A stretch of DNA of 64,000 nucleotides from Sphingobacterium bambusae (lineage in GTDB: Bacteria; Bacteroidota; Bacteroidia; Sphingobacteriales; Sphingobacteriaceae), in assembly GCF_033955345.1 (NCBI RefSeq), contig NZ_CP138332.1, forward strand, positions 372,001-436,000, given 5' to 3'. Made by a program: the position numbers and the translations under genes. Positions 52,905-61,362 of the stretch are shown piece by piece. The notes below the pieces were generated by a model, which was not told the DNA's origin, searched no databases, and saw only the letters and a list, made by a program, of their open reading frames with translations. Numbering within the stretch: the first letter of the stretch is position 1; each line of letters starts with the position of its first letter.

Positions 52905-54263
52905 CTTCGAAAAAATATTTTCCAGTAAATCATCCGTAGTAACCGTCCCCGTGATCTCACCGAGGTGGTGCAATGACTGCCGAATATCCATAGCCAAAAA
53001 GTCCGATGTGACCGGGTTATCGATGCCATACAACACCCGATCTAGCGCTTCGATCGTCTTTTGGAGTGCTTCAACATGGCGAATATTTGTCACTAAGACA
53101 TCGTCCGTCTGAATATTAGCCACGTTCACTTGCCGCAAAAGCTCCTCTTTCAGCTCTTCTATACCGAGCTGTTCTTTTGCAGAAATGTATACCGGTTCGA
53201 GCACCGCATACGACGCACGCTGTGCCGTCGACAGGAGATCAGACTTATTGATCAGCGTAACAAAAGGAATGGACAATGCCGCTACTTCAGCAATTTGCTG
53301 TTGCACGTCGGCCACAGTATCCTGTGTAGGATCGAACAGATATATAATCAATCGAGCCTGCTTCATCTTTTCGCGTGTACGCTCCACTCCTTTTGCTTCG
53401 ATAACGTCCTGCGTCTCGCGGATGCCTGCCGTATCGATAAATCGGAAGGTCACCCCATGTATATTGATCTCATCTTCGATGGTATCGCGCGTGGTACCCG
53501 CAATATCCGACACAATAGCTCGCTCTTCGTTCAGCAAGGCATTCAGCAAGGTCGATTTCCCCACATTTGGTTTACCCGCAATCACCACCGGTACGCCATT
53601 TTTCAATACATTACCTTGCTCAAAGGAAGAAATCAAGCGACGAATCACCTGATGGATGTTCGTGATTAGCCGTTTCAACTGATCACGGTTAGCAAACTCC
53701 ACATCTTCTTCTGCAAAATCTAGCTCCAGCTCGATCAACGAAGCGAAGTGAACCAGATCTTCTCGCAGCTTTTTCAGTTGATTAGAAAACCCACCACGCA
53801 TCTGCTGCATAGCCACCTGATGCGAGGCGGCCGAATTAGAAGCTATAAGATCCGCCACCGCTTCTGCTTGCGAGAGATCCAAGCCCCCATTCAAAAAAGC
53901 ACGCAAAGTAAATTCACCGGCACGCGCAGCACGCGCACCTTTCTTCATCAACAGGCCAATCACCCGCTCGATAATATATTTGGAGTTGTGCGTAGAAATC
54001 TCTACCACATGTTCCTTTGTGTAGGAATTAGGACCTATAAATAAAGAAACCAGCACCTCATCGACAATCTCATCGCCGTCGCGAATAGTACCAAAATGTA
54101 TAGTATGCGAAGCCTGCGTACGCAAATCTTTCCCTTTGAACACCGAATTTGTAATGGCAATAGCCTGCGAACCCGACAAACGAATGACAGCAATCGCACC
54201 ATTAGCTCCCGGAGAGGTGGCCAAAGCCACTATTGTATCTTGTGAAATCAAATCAGTTGACAT
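52887..54263 (-). CDS. mnmE: tRNA uridine-5-carboxymethylaminomethyl modification GTPase MnmE
   Basis: A 458-residue GTPase that, with MnmG, modifies the wobble uridine (U34) of tRNAs. The N-terminal folate-binding domain begins DTIVALATSPGANGAIAVIRLSG. The G domain has AGKPNVGKSTLLNALL near residue 230, DIAGTTRDT near 256 and INKSD near 345. The C terminus FSKFCIGK holds the catalytic cysteine. Length is normal. Its 3' end is the insertion site of the ICE but the reading frame is intact. Confidence 0.98.
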   Translation of the reverse strand: MSTDLISQDTIVALATSPGANGAIAVIRLSGSQAIAITNSVFKGKDLRTQASHTIHFGTIRDGDEIVDEVLVSLFIGPNSYTKEHVVEISTHNSKYIIERVIGLLMKKGARAARAGEFTLRAFLNGGLDLSQAEAVADLIASNSAASHQVAMQQMRGGFSNQLKKLREDLVHFASLIELELDFAEEDVEFANRDQLKRLITNIHQVIRRLISSFEQGNVLKNGVPVVIAGKPNVGKSTLLNALLNEERAIVSDIAGTTRDTIEDEINIHGVTFRFIDTAGIRETQDVIEAKGVERTREKMKQARLIIYLFDPTQDTVADVQQQIAEVAALSIPFVTLINKSDLLSTAQRASYAVLEPVYISAKEQLGIEELKEELLRQVNVANIQTDDVLVTNIRHVEALQKTIEALDRVLYGIDNPVTSDFLAMDIRQSLHHLGEITGTVTTDDLLENIFSKFCIGK

Positions 54264-54350
54264 AGCACAAAGGTACGTTTTTCGAAATAATTTTGATCAA
54301 AACTTTATCCCGAGAGCACCGTTCGTTTAGTAGTATCAATAAGAAAAATC

Positions 54351-54890
54351 ATGAAAGAAAAAATAGCTATTCTCACAGAAGTAGGTTTCGAAGAAGTCGA
54401 ATTAACCTCGCCCAAACAAACGTTGGAAGAACAGGGCTATGAAGTACACATCATCTCGCCCAATGAGAAAAGTAAAATTAAATCTTGGAATCACACCGAT
54501 TGGGGTCGCGAGTTCGATGTCGATGCTGCGGTCACAGAAGCCGATCCATCCGCTTACCGTGCCGTTATCCTGCCCGGCGGCGTTATCAATCCTGATAAAT
54601 TGCGCGTGAGCAAGGAAAGTATATCCTTTATCGACCACTTTGTGCAAAGCGATAAACTGATTGCTGCCATTTGCCACGGCCCGTTAATACTTACAGAAAA
54701 CGGATTCGTTAAAGAAAAACGACTAACCTCTGTCGAGAATATCAAAACCGATCTGATCCATGCTGGTGGAAATTGGGAAGATTCCGAGGTAGTGATCGAT
54801 GGAAACTTAATTACAAGCCGCACTCCAGAAGATCTAGCAGCCTTTAACAAAGCGATTGTCACCTACCTCAGCGTTAACAGCAACGAGTAA
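54351..54890 (+). CDS. DJ-1/PfpI family protein (type 1 glutamine amidotransferase-like)
   Basis: A 179-residue protein of the DJ-1/PfpI superfamily. The nucleophile cysteine is in AAICHGPLIL near residue 106, preceded by AVILPGGVINPD near residue 67. Family members act as deglycases, chaperones or stress proteins; the original protease claim is doubtful. It is divergent from mnmE. Confidence 0.88.
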   Translation: MKEKIAILTEVGFEEVELTSPKQTLEEQGYEVHIISPNEKSKIKSWNHTDWGREFDVDAAVTEADPSAYRAVILPGGVINPDKLRVSKESISFIDHFVQSDKLIAAICHGPLILTENGFVKEKRLTSVENIKTDLIHAGGNWEDSEVVIDGNLITSRTPEDLAAFNKAIVTYLSVNSNE

Positions 54891-55235
54891 GCATCGCACA
54901 AATACAACTAAGATAGAAGGATAGCATCGCCAGTCAAGAAAAGACTGAAGTAAGGGCTCCGTGTCCGCTATCATCATCAATATCGGAAAGCTATCAAGCA
55001 TGACTATACATTGCGGGGTAGCTTTCTTACATTTCTTCAAAGAGCAGAACCTTCAACCATTTGGTATCAAAGCCTTCAACGCAAGCTTTAAAAGAGCAGT
55101 TCATCATTGGAATTTCTTTCAAAAAAAGAAAACATGCGCACTGTGTGAAGTTAATATCTTGTTAATATTATTGTTATATTTAGGACATATTGCAGACCTA
55201 TATTTAAAGCTTCACTAATAGTGGTTAAGAAGAAA
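54891..55235. other. Gene-free stretch before ppk1
   Basis: About 345 bases with no supported gene. A weak stem (GAAAGCTA at 54986-54993 and its complement at 55019-55026) is the only structure. The AT-rich last 80 bases should hold the ppk1 promoter. Confidence 0.4.
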
Positions 55236-57305
55236 ATGACAAAAAGATTCAATCCTCGAGATATCAGCTGGTTAAGCTTTAATGGTCGTGTATTACAAGA
55301 AGCAGCAGATGAGGATGTCCCCTTATCCGAGCGCATAAAGTTCCTCGGTATATTCTCCAACAACCTCGACGAATTTTTTCGTGTGCGGGTTGCGGGGCTA
55401 AAGCGAGCACTTGTTTTCAACGAAAAAGAAGCCAAAGAAATATTCTTCGAAAAACCACAAACCATCTTGGATGAGCTCCATGAGTTGGTCATCAAGCAAC
55501 AGAAGAAATTTGATAGCACTTGGGAAAAGATTCAAGGGGAGATGGCCAAGCAAAAGGTGTTCATCAAGACCGATACTGAGCTCGACGAGGAGCAAAAGCT
55601 ATTCGTCAAGCAGTACTACGAAGAAGAGGTCGAATCAAACGTCATCCCTCTTCTGTTGGACGACGCACGAGCCATGCCCTACCTGCGCGATAAGAGCCTC
55701 TACTTAGGTATAGCCATGCGCAAAACCGACTGGGAGTATGAGACGCGCTTCGCTATTATTGAGAATCCAACGCGCACCAATGGCCGCTTTCTTTTATTAC
55801 CATCGCCCAAGGGCGAAAAGCATGTGATGTTGTTGGAGGATGTCATTAAATTTAATCTTCCATACATCTTCTCCTACTTCGGATTCGATAGCTTCGCTGC
55901 TAATGCATTTAAAATCACGAAAGATGCCGAGTTTGATATCGACAACGATATCAACACTACGCTGGTCGAAAAGATCGAGAAAGGAATCAAGAACCGCAGA
56001 AAAGGAAAACCAACCCGTTTCGTATTCGATAAAGACATGGATCCCGCTTTGGTTGAGTTCCTGATCAAAAAGCTGAACCTATCGAAGAAAGACAGCATAA
56101 TCCCCGGACAGAAAATCCATAACTTCAAGCATTTCATGGACTTTCCGAAAGTCTTCAAATCGGAAACCCATCCCAAAGAGCGCAGCTCATTTGAGCATCC
56201 CGATTTTGCGGGACGGCAACGTGTTAGTGATGTACTGGTAAAGAAAGACGTACTACTTTCCTTCCCCTACCATACCTTTATGCCGGTCATTGATCTGCTG
56301 CGTGAGTCGGCCATGGATCCCGATGTACGGTCTATACAAATCACCATCTATCGCATGGCAGAGAATTCCAAGATCGCCAATGCCCTTGTTAACGCTGCCC
56401 GCAATGGTAAGGAGGTGACGGTGATGCTCGAGCTGCGTGCCCGTTTTGACGAAGAGCACAACCTAGAATGGAAAGAACGCTTCGAAATGGAAGGTATCAA
56501 GGTATTATTGGGTATTGCAGATAAGAAGGTGCACGCCAAACTATGCATCATCAAGAAGCGGATCAACAATAAAACCGTACAATATGGATTCGTGAGTACC
56601 GGCAACATCAATGAAAAGACGGCGAGAATATATGGAGACCACTGCCTGATGACAAGCAACCGCGGCGTCATGGCGGATATCAACCGTATTTTTGCAGCGC
56701 TGAAAAAGCCCAAGATAGATATCTACCAAAGCTTAAAGCCGTGCAAGACCCTACTGGTATGTCCTATAGACATGCGAAACACCTTGATCGATCATATCGA
56801 TAAAGAGATCGTCGAAGCGCGGGCAGCACGAAAAGCACATATCGTCATTAAGGTAAACTCGTTGAGCGACAAACTATTGATCAAAAAACTTTACGAAGCC
56901 GCCGATGCAGGCGTCAAGGTAGACATGATCGTGCGCGGCATCTATTGTGCCATCAATCAAAAAAAATTCAAAGAGCCGCTACATGCCATCAGCATCGTAG
57001 ACGAATACCTAGAACACGCACGTGTCCTCTACTTCCACGCTGCAGGGAAAGAATTGGTATACATTTCTTCTGCAGATTGGATGACCAGAAATCTAGACCA
57101 TCGCGTCGAAGCAGCCATCCGCATCACGAACAAAAAAATTAAAAATGAGCTAATTGATATGTTGGCCATACAGCTCAAAGACAATGTCAAAGCGCGCATC
57201 CTGAACAATGAGCTAGACAACAGCTATGTCAGCAACAACAAGTCGCCACACCGATCGCAGGTGGAGCTACACCGCTATTTACGCAAAAAAACGAAGCACG
57301 ATTAA
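55236..57305 (+). CDS. ppk1: Polyphosphate kinase 1
   Basis: About 689 residues from the ATG at 55236 (MTKRFNPRDISWLSFNGRVLQEA); a GTG five codons upstream is possible. PPK1 makes long-chain inorganic polyphosphate from ATP through a phosphohistidine. The catalytic His is in KVHAKLCIIKK near residue 431, and the second His of the PLD-like pair is in YFHAAGKELVYISSADWMTRNLDHRVE near 600 (57033-57115). The N domain and the GNINEKTARIYGDHCL block are typical. Confidence 0.97.
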   Translation: MTKRFNPRDISWLSFNGRVLQEAADEDVPLSERIKFLGIFSNNLDEFFRVRVAGLKRALVFNEKEAKEIFFEKPQTILDELHELVIKQQKKFDSTWEKIQGEMAKQKVFIKTDTELDEEQKLFVKQYYEEEVESNVIPLLLDDARAMPYLRDKSLYLGIAMRKTDWEYETRFAIIENPTRTNGRFLLLPSPKGEKHVMLLEDVIKFNLPYIFSYFGFDSFAANAFKITKDAEFDIDNDINTTLVEKIEKGIKNRRKGKPTRFVFDKDMDPALVEFLIKKLNLSKKDSIIPGQKIHNFKHFMDFPKVFKSETHPKERSSFEHPDFAGRQRVSDVLVKKDVLLSFPYHTFMPVIDLLRESAMDPDVRSIQITIYRMAENSKIANALVNAARNGKEVTVMLELRARFDEEHNLEWKERFEMEGIKVLLGIADKKVHAKLCIIKKRINNKTVQYGFVSTGNINEKTARIYGDHCLMTSNRGVMADINRIFAALKKPKIDIYQSLKPCKTLLVCPIDMRNTLIDHIDKEIVEARAARKAHIVIKVNSLSDKLLIKKLYEAADAGVKVDMIVRGIYCAINQKKFKEPLHAISIVDEYLEHARVLYFHAAGKELVYISSADWMTRNLDHRVEAAIRITNKKIKNELIDMLAIQLKDNVKARILNNELDNSYVSNNKSPHRSQVELHRYLRKKTKHD

Positions 57306-57350
57306 CTCGTCTTGCAATAAGGTTCTGATAGCTTAATCGTATATTTACGC

Positions 57351-58295
57351 ATGGATATTACCAAGCGCTTTCATCGTATCATTGCTATCTATTTCCAGCT
57401 GCAGGGCAGATCTGTTGTCAAGGCGCAGGATCTTGCAGATCGATTTGATGTAAGCCTGCGTACCATCTACCGAGATATGCGCGCCTTAGAGCAGGCCGGC
57501 ATCCCGATCTATGGCGAGGCAGGTACAGGCTATTCCCTATCCGAAGGGTATAAACTCGCGCCGGCGAGCTTCACCAAAGAAGAGATATTGAGCCTCGCCG
57601 CTTCGGAAAAACTGATGCAGAAATTTGTCGATCAAGATATGTTCCGGAACTTCAGCACGGCCATTGCTAAAGTTCGATCCTTCCTGCGCTACAGCGACAA
57701 GTCCAACATCATGCAGCTGGAAGAAAACATGTGGATGTCTTCGCCGAATTTTATGTTTAATGAGAAAGTTCCCGAGGCTTTATCCATTCTGTTCGAAGGC
57801 ATTACCCTACGCAAGATCATCGATATGGAATATCGCGCCGTCATGAGCGATGAAGCCAATACGCGCAAAATAGAGCCTGTAGGCATTTTTCACGAAAGCA
57901 ATTTTTGGTACTTTATCGCCTATTGCCACCTTCGCCAAGAGCATAGACAATTCCGGATAGACCGTATCCAAAAAATAAGCCGCACCGACGAACCGTTCCG
58001 AAAAGAGCACAAGCCCCTCAGCCATTATATCGAGAGAAACGACTCGCGGCCTATCACAACCATACGCATTGGCGTAGAACGCACGATCGCGCACTACATG
58101 GAATGGGAACGTATGCACTTCGGATTTGCCTGCGAAGAAACACAAGGCAAAGAAGTACTGATGACTTTCCAAAGCAATGCACCCATCGAGGAATTCGCGC
58201 GTTGGTACCTCCGCTTTGCTGATCGAGCCCGCATTATCGAGCCCGATACACTCAAGCAATGTGTACGCGATATTCTCCAAAACATAACGATATAA
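57351..58295 (+). CDS. WYL-domain transcriptional regulator (YafY-like)
   Basis: A 314-residue regulator: DeoR-like HTH at the N terminus (LADRFDVSLRTIYRDMRALEQAGIPIYGEAGTGY, 57432-57535) and a WYL domain (about residues 140-300: FWYFIAYCHLRQEHRQFRIDRIQKI). WYL proteins sense nucleic-acid or nucleotide ligands in several systems. It starts 46 bases after ppk1 and precedes a GH43 enzyme by 81 bases. Confidence 0.92.
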   Translation: MDITKRFHRIIAIYFQLQGRSVVKAQDLADRFDVSLRTIYRDMRALEQAGIPIYGEAGTGYSLSEGYKLAPASFTKEEILSLAASEKLMQKFVDQDMFRNFSTAIAKVRSFLRYSDKSNIMQLEENMWMSSPNFMFNEKVPEALSILFEGITLRKIIDMEYRAVMSDEANTRKIEPVGIFHESNFWYFIAYCHLRQEHRQFRIDRIQKISRTDEPFRKEHKPLSHYIERNDSRPITTIRIGVERTIAHYMEWERMHFGFACEETQGKEVLMTFQSNAPIEEFARWYLRFADRARIIEPDTLKQCVRDILQNITI

Positions 58296-58376
58296 TCGCA
58301 CATCCTGCCACATTTTTGAAACATTTGCATTTTGCTAAAAGGTTTTTATATATTTATAGCTACCTAAGTAAACAAG

Positions 58377-59336
58377 ATGATCAAGAAAACAACAGCTATA
58401 AGCCTTTTTGCCCTACTGTGCGGAACTGTAAGTTTTGCGCAAAAGAACCCCGTAATTTCAGGCTGGTATGCCGACCCAGAAGGAATCGTGTACAACAACG
58501 AATATTGGATTTTCCCAACCTATTCTGCCCCATACGAACAACAGATCTTTTTTGACGCCTTTTCTTCCAAAGATTTGGTAAACTGGAAGAAACATCCGCG
58601 CATTATCGACGCCAATGAGGTCAAATGGGCAAACAAAGCCATGTGGGCCCCTAGTGTAATAGAAAAAGATGGAAAATACTATTTCTTTTTCGGAGCCAAC
58701 GATGTGCATGAAGGTGAGATCGGCGGAATTGGTGTTGCTGTGGCCGATCGTCCCGAAGGCCCTTACAAAGATTTATTGGGCAAACCGTTGATCAACAAAA
58801 TAGTGAACGGCGCACAACCCATCGATCAATTTGTTTTTAAAGATAAGGATGGCCAACATTACATGTTTTACGGTGGCTGGAAGCACTGTAATGTGGTGAA
58901 GCTAAGCGACGACTTCACCAAACTACTTCCATTTGAAGACGGTAGCATCTACAAAGAGGTGACACCGGAGAATTACGTTGAAGGTCCGTTTATGTTCATA
59001 CGCGACAACAAATACTATTTCATGTGGTCGGAAGGAGGCTGGACAGGTCCTGATTACAAAGTGGCCTATGCCATTGCAGACAGCCCATTCGGCCCTTTCA
59101 AGCGCATAAACACCATCTTGGAGCAAGATCCTAAAATCGCTACCGGTGCTGGACATCATTCCGTGATCAAAGTGCCCAACGAAGATAAGTACTATATTGT
59201 TTACCACCGTCGCCCCTTAGGGAAAACGAGCGCACACGAACGAGAAACCTGCATTGAGGAAATGACCTTCGACAAGAATGGCCATATCAATCCAGTAAAA
59301 ATGACTTTCGAAGGCGTAAAACACGTATTGAAGTAA
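58377..59336 (+). CDS. Exported GH43-family glycosidase
   Basis: A 319-residue five-bladed beta-propeller enzyme with a signal peptide (to about residue 21, ending SFAQ). The catalytic base is the Asp in GWYADPEGI near residue 31; a central Asp/Glu set includes MWAPSVIEKDGKYYFFFG near 87 and the acid in YVEGPFMFIRDNKYYFMWSEGG near 200 (58975-59040). GH43 enzymes cut arabinose, xylose or galactose linkages. It is followed by a strong terminator and is not part of a visible PUL. Confidence 0.9.
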   Translation: MIKKTTAISLFALLCGTVSFAQKNPVISGWYADPEGIVYNNEYWIFPTYSAPYEQQIFFDAFSSKDLVNWKKHPRIIDANEVKWANKAMWAPSVIEKDGKYYFFFGANDVHEGEIGGIGVAVADRPEGPYKDLLGKPLINKIVNGAQPIDQFVFKDKDGQHYMFYGGWKHCNVVKLSDDFTKLLPFEDGSIYKEVTPENYVEGPFMFIRDNKYYFMWSEGGWTGPDYKVAYAIADSPFGPFKRINTILEQDPKIATGAGHHSVIKVPNEDKYYIVYHRRPLGKTSAHERETCIEEMTFDKNGHINPVKMTFEGVKHVLK

Positions 59337-59342
59337 AAAGCT

Positions 59343-59375
59343 AGAAAAGGCAAGCAGTAAGCGCTTGCCTTTTCT
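59343..59375 (+). terminator. Terminator of the GH43 gene
   Basis: AGAAAAGGCAAGC pairs perfectly with GCTTGCCTTTTCT (13 bp, loop AGTAAGC), six bases after the stop; A/T-runs at the stem base allow action on both strands. Confidence 0.85.
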
Positions 59376-59411
59376 CATTTTAAAACTTTTTACAGGCCTG
59401 CAACCGAAGCT

Positions 59412-59501
59412 CTATGCCTGCAGCAGCGTCAATGCCATCAAAAAGCTAATGAGCAGTAGTAGACGTGCGACTTCCATACAGAGCGTTGGCCTTGTTTCCA
59501 T
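59412..59501 (-). CDS. Possible 29-residue hydrophobic peptide
   Basis: A tiny frame starting METRPTLCMEVARL, followed by a run of hydrophobic residues to the end (LLLISFLMALTLL). One membrane span would fit. No family is recognised, and a frame this short can be chance. Confidence 0.25.
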   Translation of the reverse strand: METRPTLCMEVARLLLLISFLMALTLLQA

Positions 59502-59544
59502 ATTTGTTTTATCAGACTGCTCTACTTAACGAATTTCCTTTTAT

Positions 59545-60018
59545 TTAATAACGTTCCCAAAAGAAAGGTGGCTCAATACCGAGTGACCGCAGATAAACGT
59601 AGCCTTGTGCACGATGGTGAACTTCATTATCTACAAAGTAAAGCAGGTTACTATAGATCGGAAACTTGTATTCTCCAAATAGATTGTATTCTTTGTGGAA
59701 GTCTTCCACAGGAATCTGATTGAATAGATCGATTATTTTTGGGGTATCTTCGTCCCATTTCGCCAAAAGAGCTTCTTTTGTTGTTAAACCGATATCATGA
59801 TTATAGGGCTCCTCTTTTTGCTGAACGATGCCACGTAGCCCCGGTTCAGCAATAGAAAGCAATTCTTTTACTAGATCAGCGAAGGTACGCATCCCACCAA
59901 TACTGTAACTGAACAATTCCTTTTCTGGAAATTTCTCAATTGTACGGCGTGTTAATGTACGGTGACCCAACCAATGTTCTAAAAATTCTGCTTTGGATAA
60001 AATGACTGATGTGTTCAT
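59545..60018 (-). CDS. DinB-family protein
   Basis: A 157-residue four-helix-bundle protein of the DinB/YfiT superfamily. Likely metal-binding histidines are in LGHRTLTRRTIEKFP near residue 19 and NEVHHRAQGYVYLRSLG near 134. Members are metal-dependent thiol transferases or stress proteins with unclear substrates. Confidence 0.88.
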   Translation of the reverse strand: MNTSVILSKAEFLEHWLGHRTLTRRTIEKFPEKELFSYSIGGMRTFADLVKELLSIAEPGLRGIVQQKEEPYNHDIGLTTKEALLAKWDEDTPKIIDLFNQIPVEDFHKEYNLFGEYKFPIYSNLLYFVDNEVHHRAQGYVYLRSLGIEPPFFWERY

Positions 60019-60148
60019 ATAAATTAATTTAAAAGTGTATAAATCTTGATATTATAGCAGTATGCTCACCGCCGTATTGTTATTATACACCAAAATTAAG
60101 CGCGATTATGACAACAGTCTGTCAGCAGGATTTTCTTCTTTTTACTTT

Positions 60149-60745
60149 TTAGGCAGGGATATGCAAATTACTTTTAAACGTGTGGCTATTACTATTGAAT
60201 AAAAGCTGATGTTGCTCTCCAAACAAGGATACCAATCGGCTCTTGAACCGATCGATCAACGAGTTATCTTCTTGCGAAGCAATATGATGGTTAACGTGAT
60301 TCGTCACGTCCACCTGCAAAGCCTTTTCGAAAATGCGAATCTTGATCTTGAGTGGAAATTTTTCCATGGAATTATAACCATGCACTAAAGCATTATGGAT
60401 CAAGGGAAAGAGTACAAAGGCAGGCAACAATCTATCCGATTCCGCTTGGCAATCGAATCGTAAAAAGAGCGCATCGCCCATCACCTGCTGATAAAAAGCA
60501 ATGTATCGCTGCAGCAGGCCGAGTTCTTGGCTAGCCGCAACATGCTGTCCCTCCGATATCGCCGCAACGTCACGCAAGTAGCATAAAAAAGACTGTTGCT
60601 CTGCCGCATCCAGTCGCTCGGAAACCATGTTCGCCAAATGGCTATCTATACGGCTCTCGTGAAAGCTGAGCTTGGCCTCCAGCTCGATCTTCAACAGGTC
60701 TACCTCAATCTTGCTTCCGAAGATCTTATCTAGAAAATTTGCCAT
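60149..60745 (-). CDS. LytS-like histidine kinase domain protein without membrane part
   Basis: A 198-residue soluble protein. The order matches the LytS/His_kinase family: a helix with a single His (RIDSHLANMVSERLD near residue 32, where active kinases have QINPHFLFN), LLQRYIAFYQQVMGD, and an ATPase N-box FPLIHNALVHGYNS near residue 113. Membrane segments are absent and the G-box region is weak, so it may be a degenerate or adaptor-like kinase. It follows the DUF502 gene by five bases, probably in the same transcript; no LytTR partner is seen. Confidence 0.7.
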   Translation of the reverse strand: MANFLDKIFGSKIEVDLLKIELEAKLSFHESRIDSHLANMVSERLDAAEQQSFLCYLRDVAAISEGQHVAASQELGLLQRYIAFYQQVMGDALFLRFDCQAESDRLLPAFVLFPLIHNALVHGYNSMEKFPLKIKIRIFEKALQVDVTNHVNHHIASQEDNSLIDRFKSRLVSLFGEQHQLLFNSNSHTFKSNLHIPA

Positions 60746-60750
60746 ATTAG

Positions 60751-61347
60751 CTATTCTATACCACTAACACCACCCGAGACCACCAGCTTCATCGCATCTG
60801 TTGCACTCATATTTAGTTTTTGCACATGGGACGATTTCACCACCACCACTTGACCGGCTACCGAATAAGAATACGGAAAGTAAACAATCACGTCATCGGG
60901 CAAACCGATCTTATCTAAATCACGTTGTGTAAGAAATCCTATCTTCTTGAGTCCCGTTTCATTTACCAGTACCAACACTGGCTCATTAAATTTCTTGGCA
61001 TCGCCAACAAAGGCTTCTGTAAAATCTTTAATGGAAGAATACAAGGTGTTAAACAGCGGAATCTTGTTGATCGATCGTTTCAACCAAGCACGTATCGGTG
61101 CTGTGACCAAATTGGTGAATATCAATCCTACTAAGATCAATACGCATAGCACCGTTAAAATACCAATACCGGGGATATACAAGGGATGCCCCTGATCGTC
61201 CTGTAAAAAATGACTGGTAAGATTGAGCGCATTATCGAGGGAAGCTACCGCCCAAATGATCAAAAATACAGCCCCCGCTACGGGAACCACAACCAATGCT
61301 CCCTTAATAAAATAATACAGCAGTTTCTGCGAAACTTTCTTTATCAT
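60751..61347 (-). CDS. DUF502 family membrane protein
   Basis: A 198-residue protein with two N-terminal membrane segments (about residues 10-32 and 55-80) and a soluble C-terminal domain with IPLFNTLYSSIKDFTEAF near 97 and VIVYFPYSYSVAGQVVVV near 149, all typical of DUF502. The function is unknown. It lies 15 bases downstream of murF-alr and upstream of the LytS-like gene. Confidence 0.92.
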   Translation of the reverse strand: MIKKVSQKLLYYFIKGALVVVPVAGAVFLIIWAVASLDNALNLTSHFLQDDQGHPLYIPGIGILTVLCVLILVGLIFTNLVTAPIRAWLKRSINKIPLFNTLYSSIKDFTEAFVGDAKKFNEPVLVLVNETGLKKIGFLTQRDLDKIGLPDDVIVYFPYSYSVAGQVVVVKSSHVQKLNMSATDAMKLVVSGGVSGIE

Positions 61348-61362
61348 AACGTTCTTTATTAA

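Noticed and set aside
54986..55026. Stem-loop before ppk1 as a terminator or riboswitch
   Set aside because: Only 8 bp with a 25-base loop and no conserved riboswitch features.
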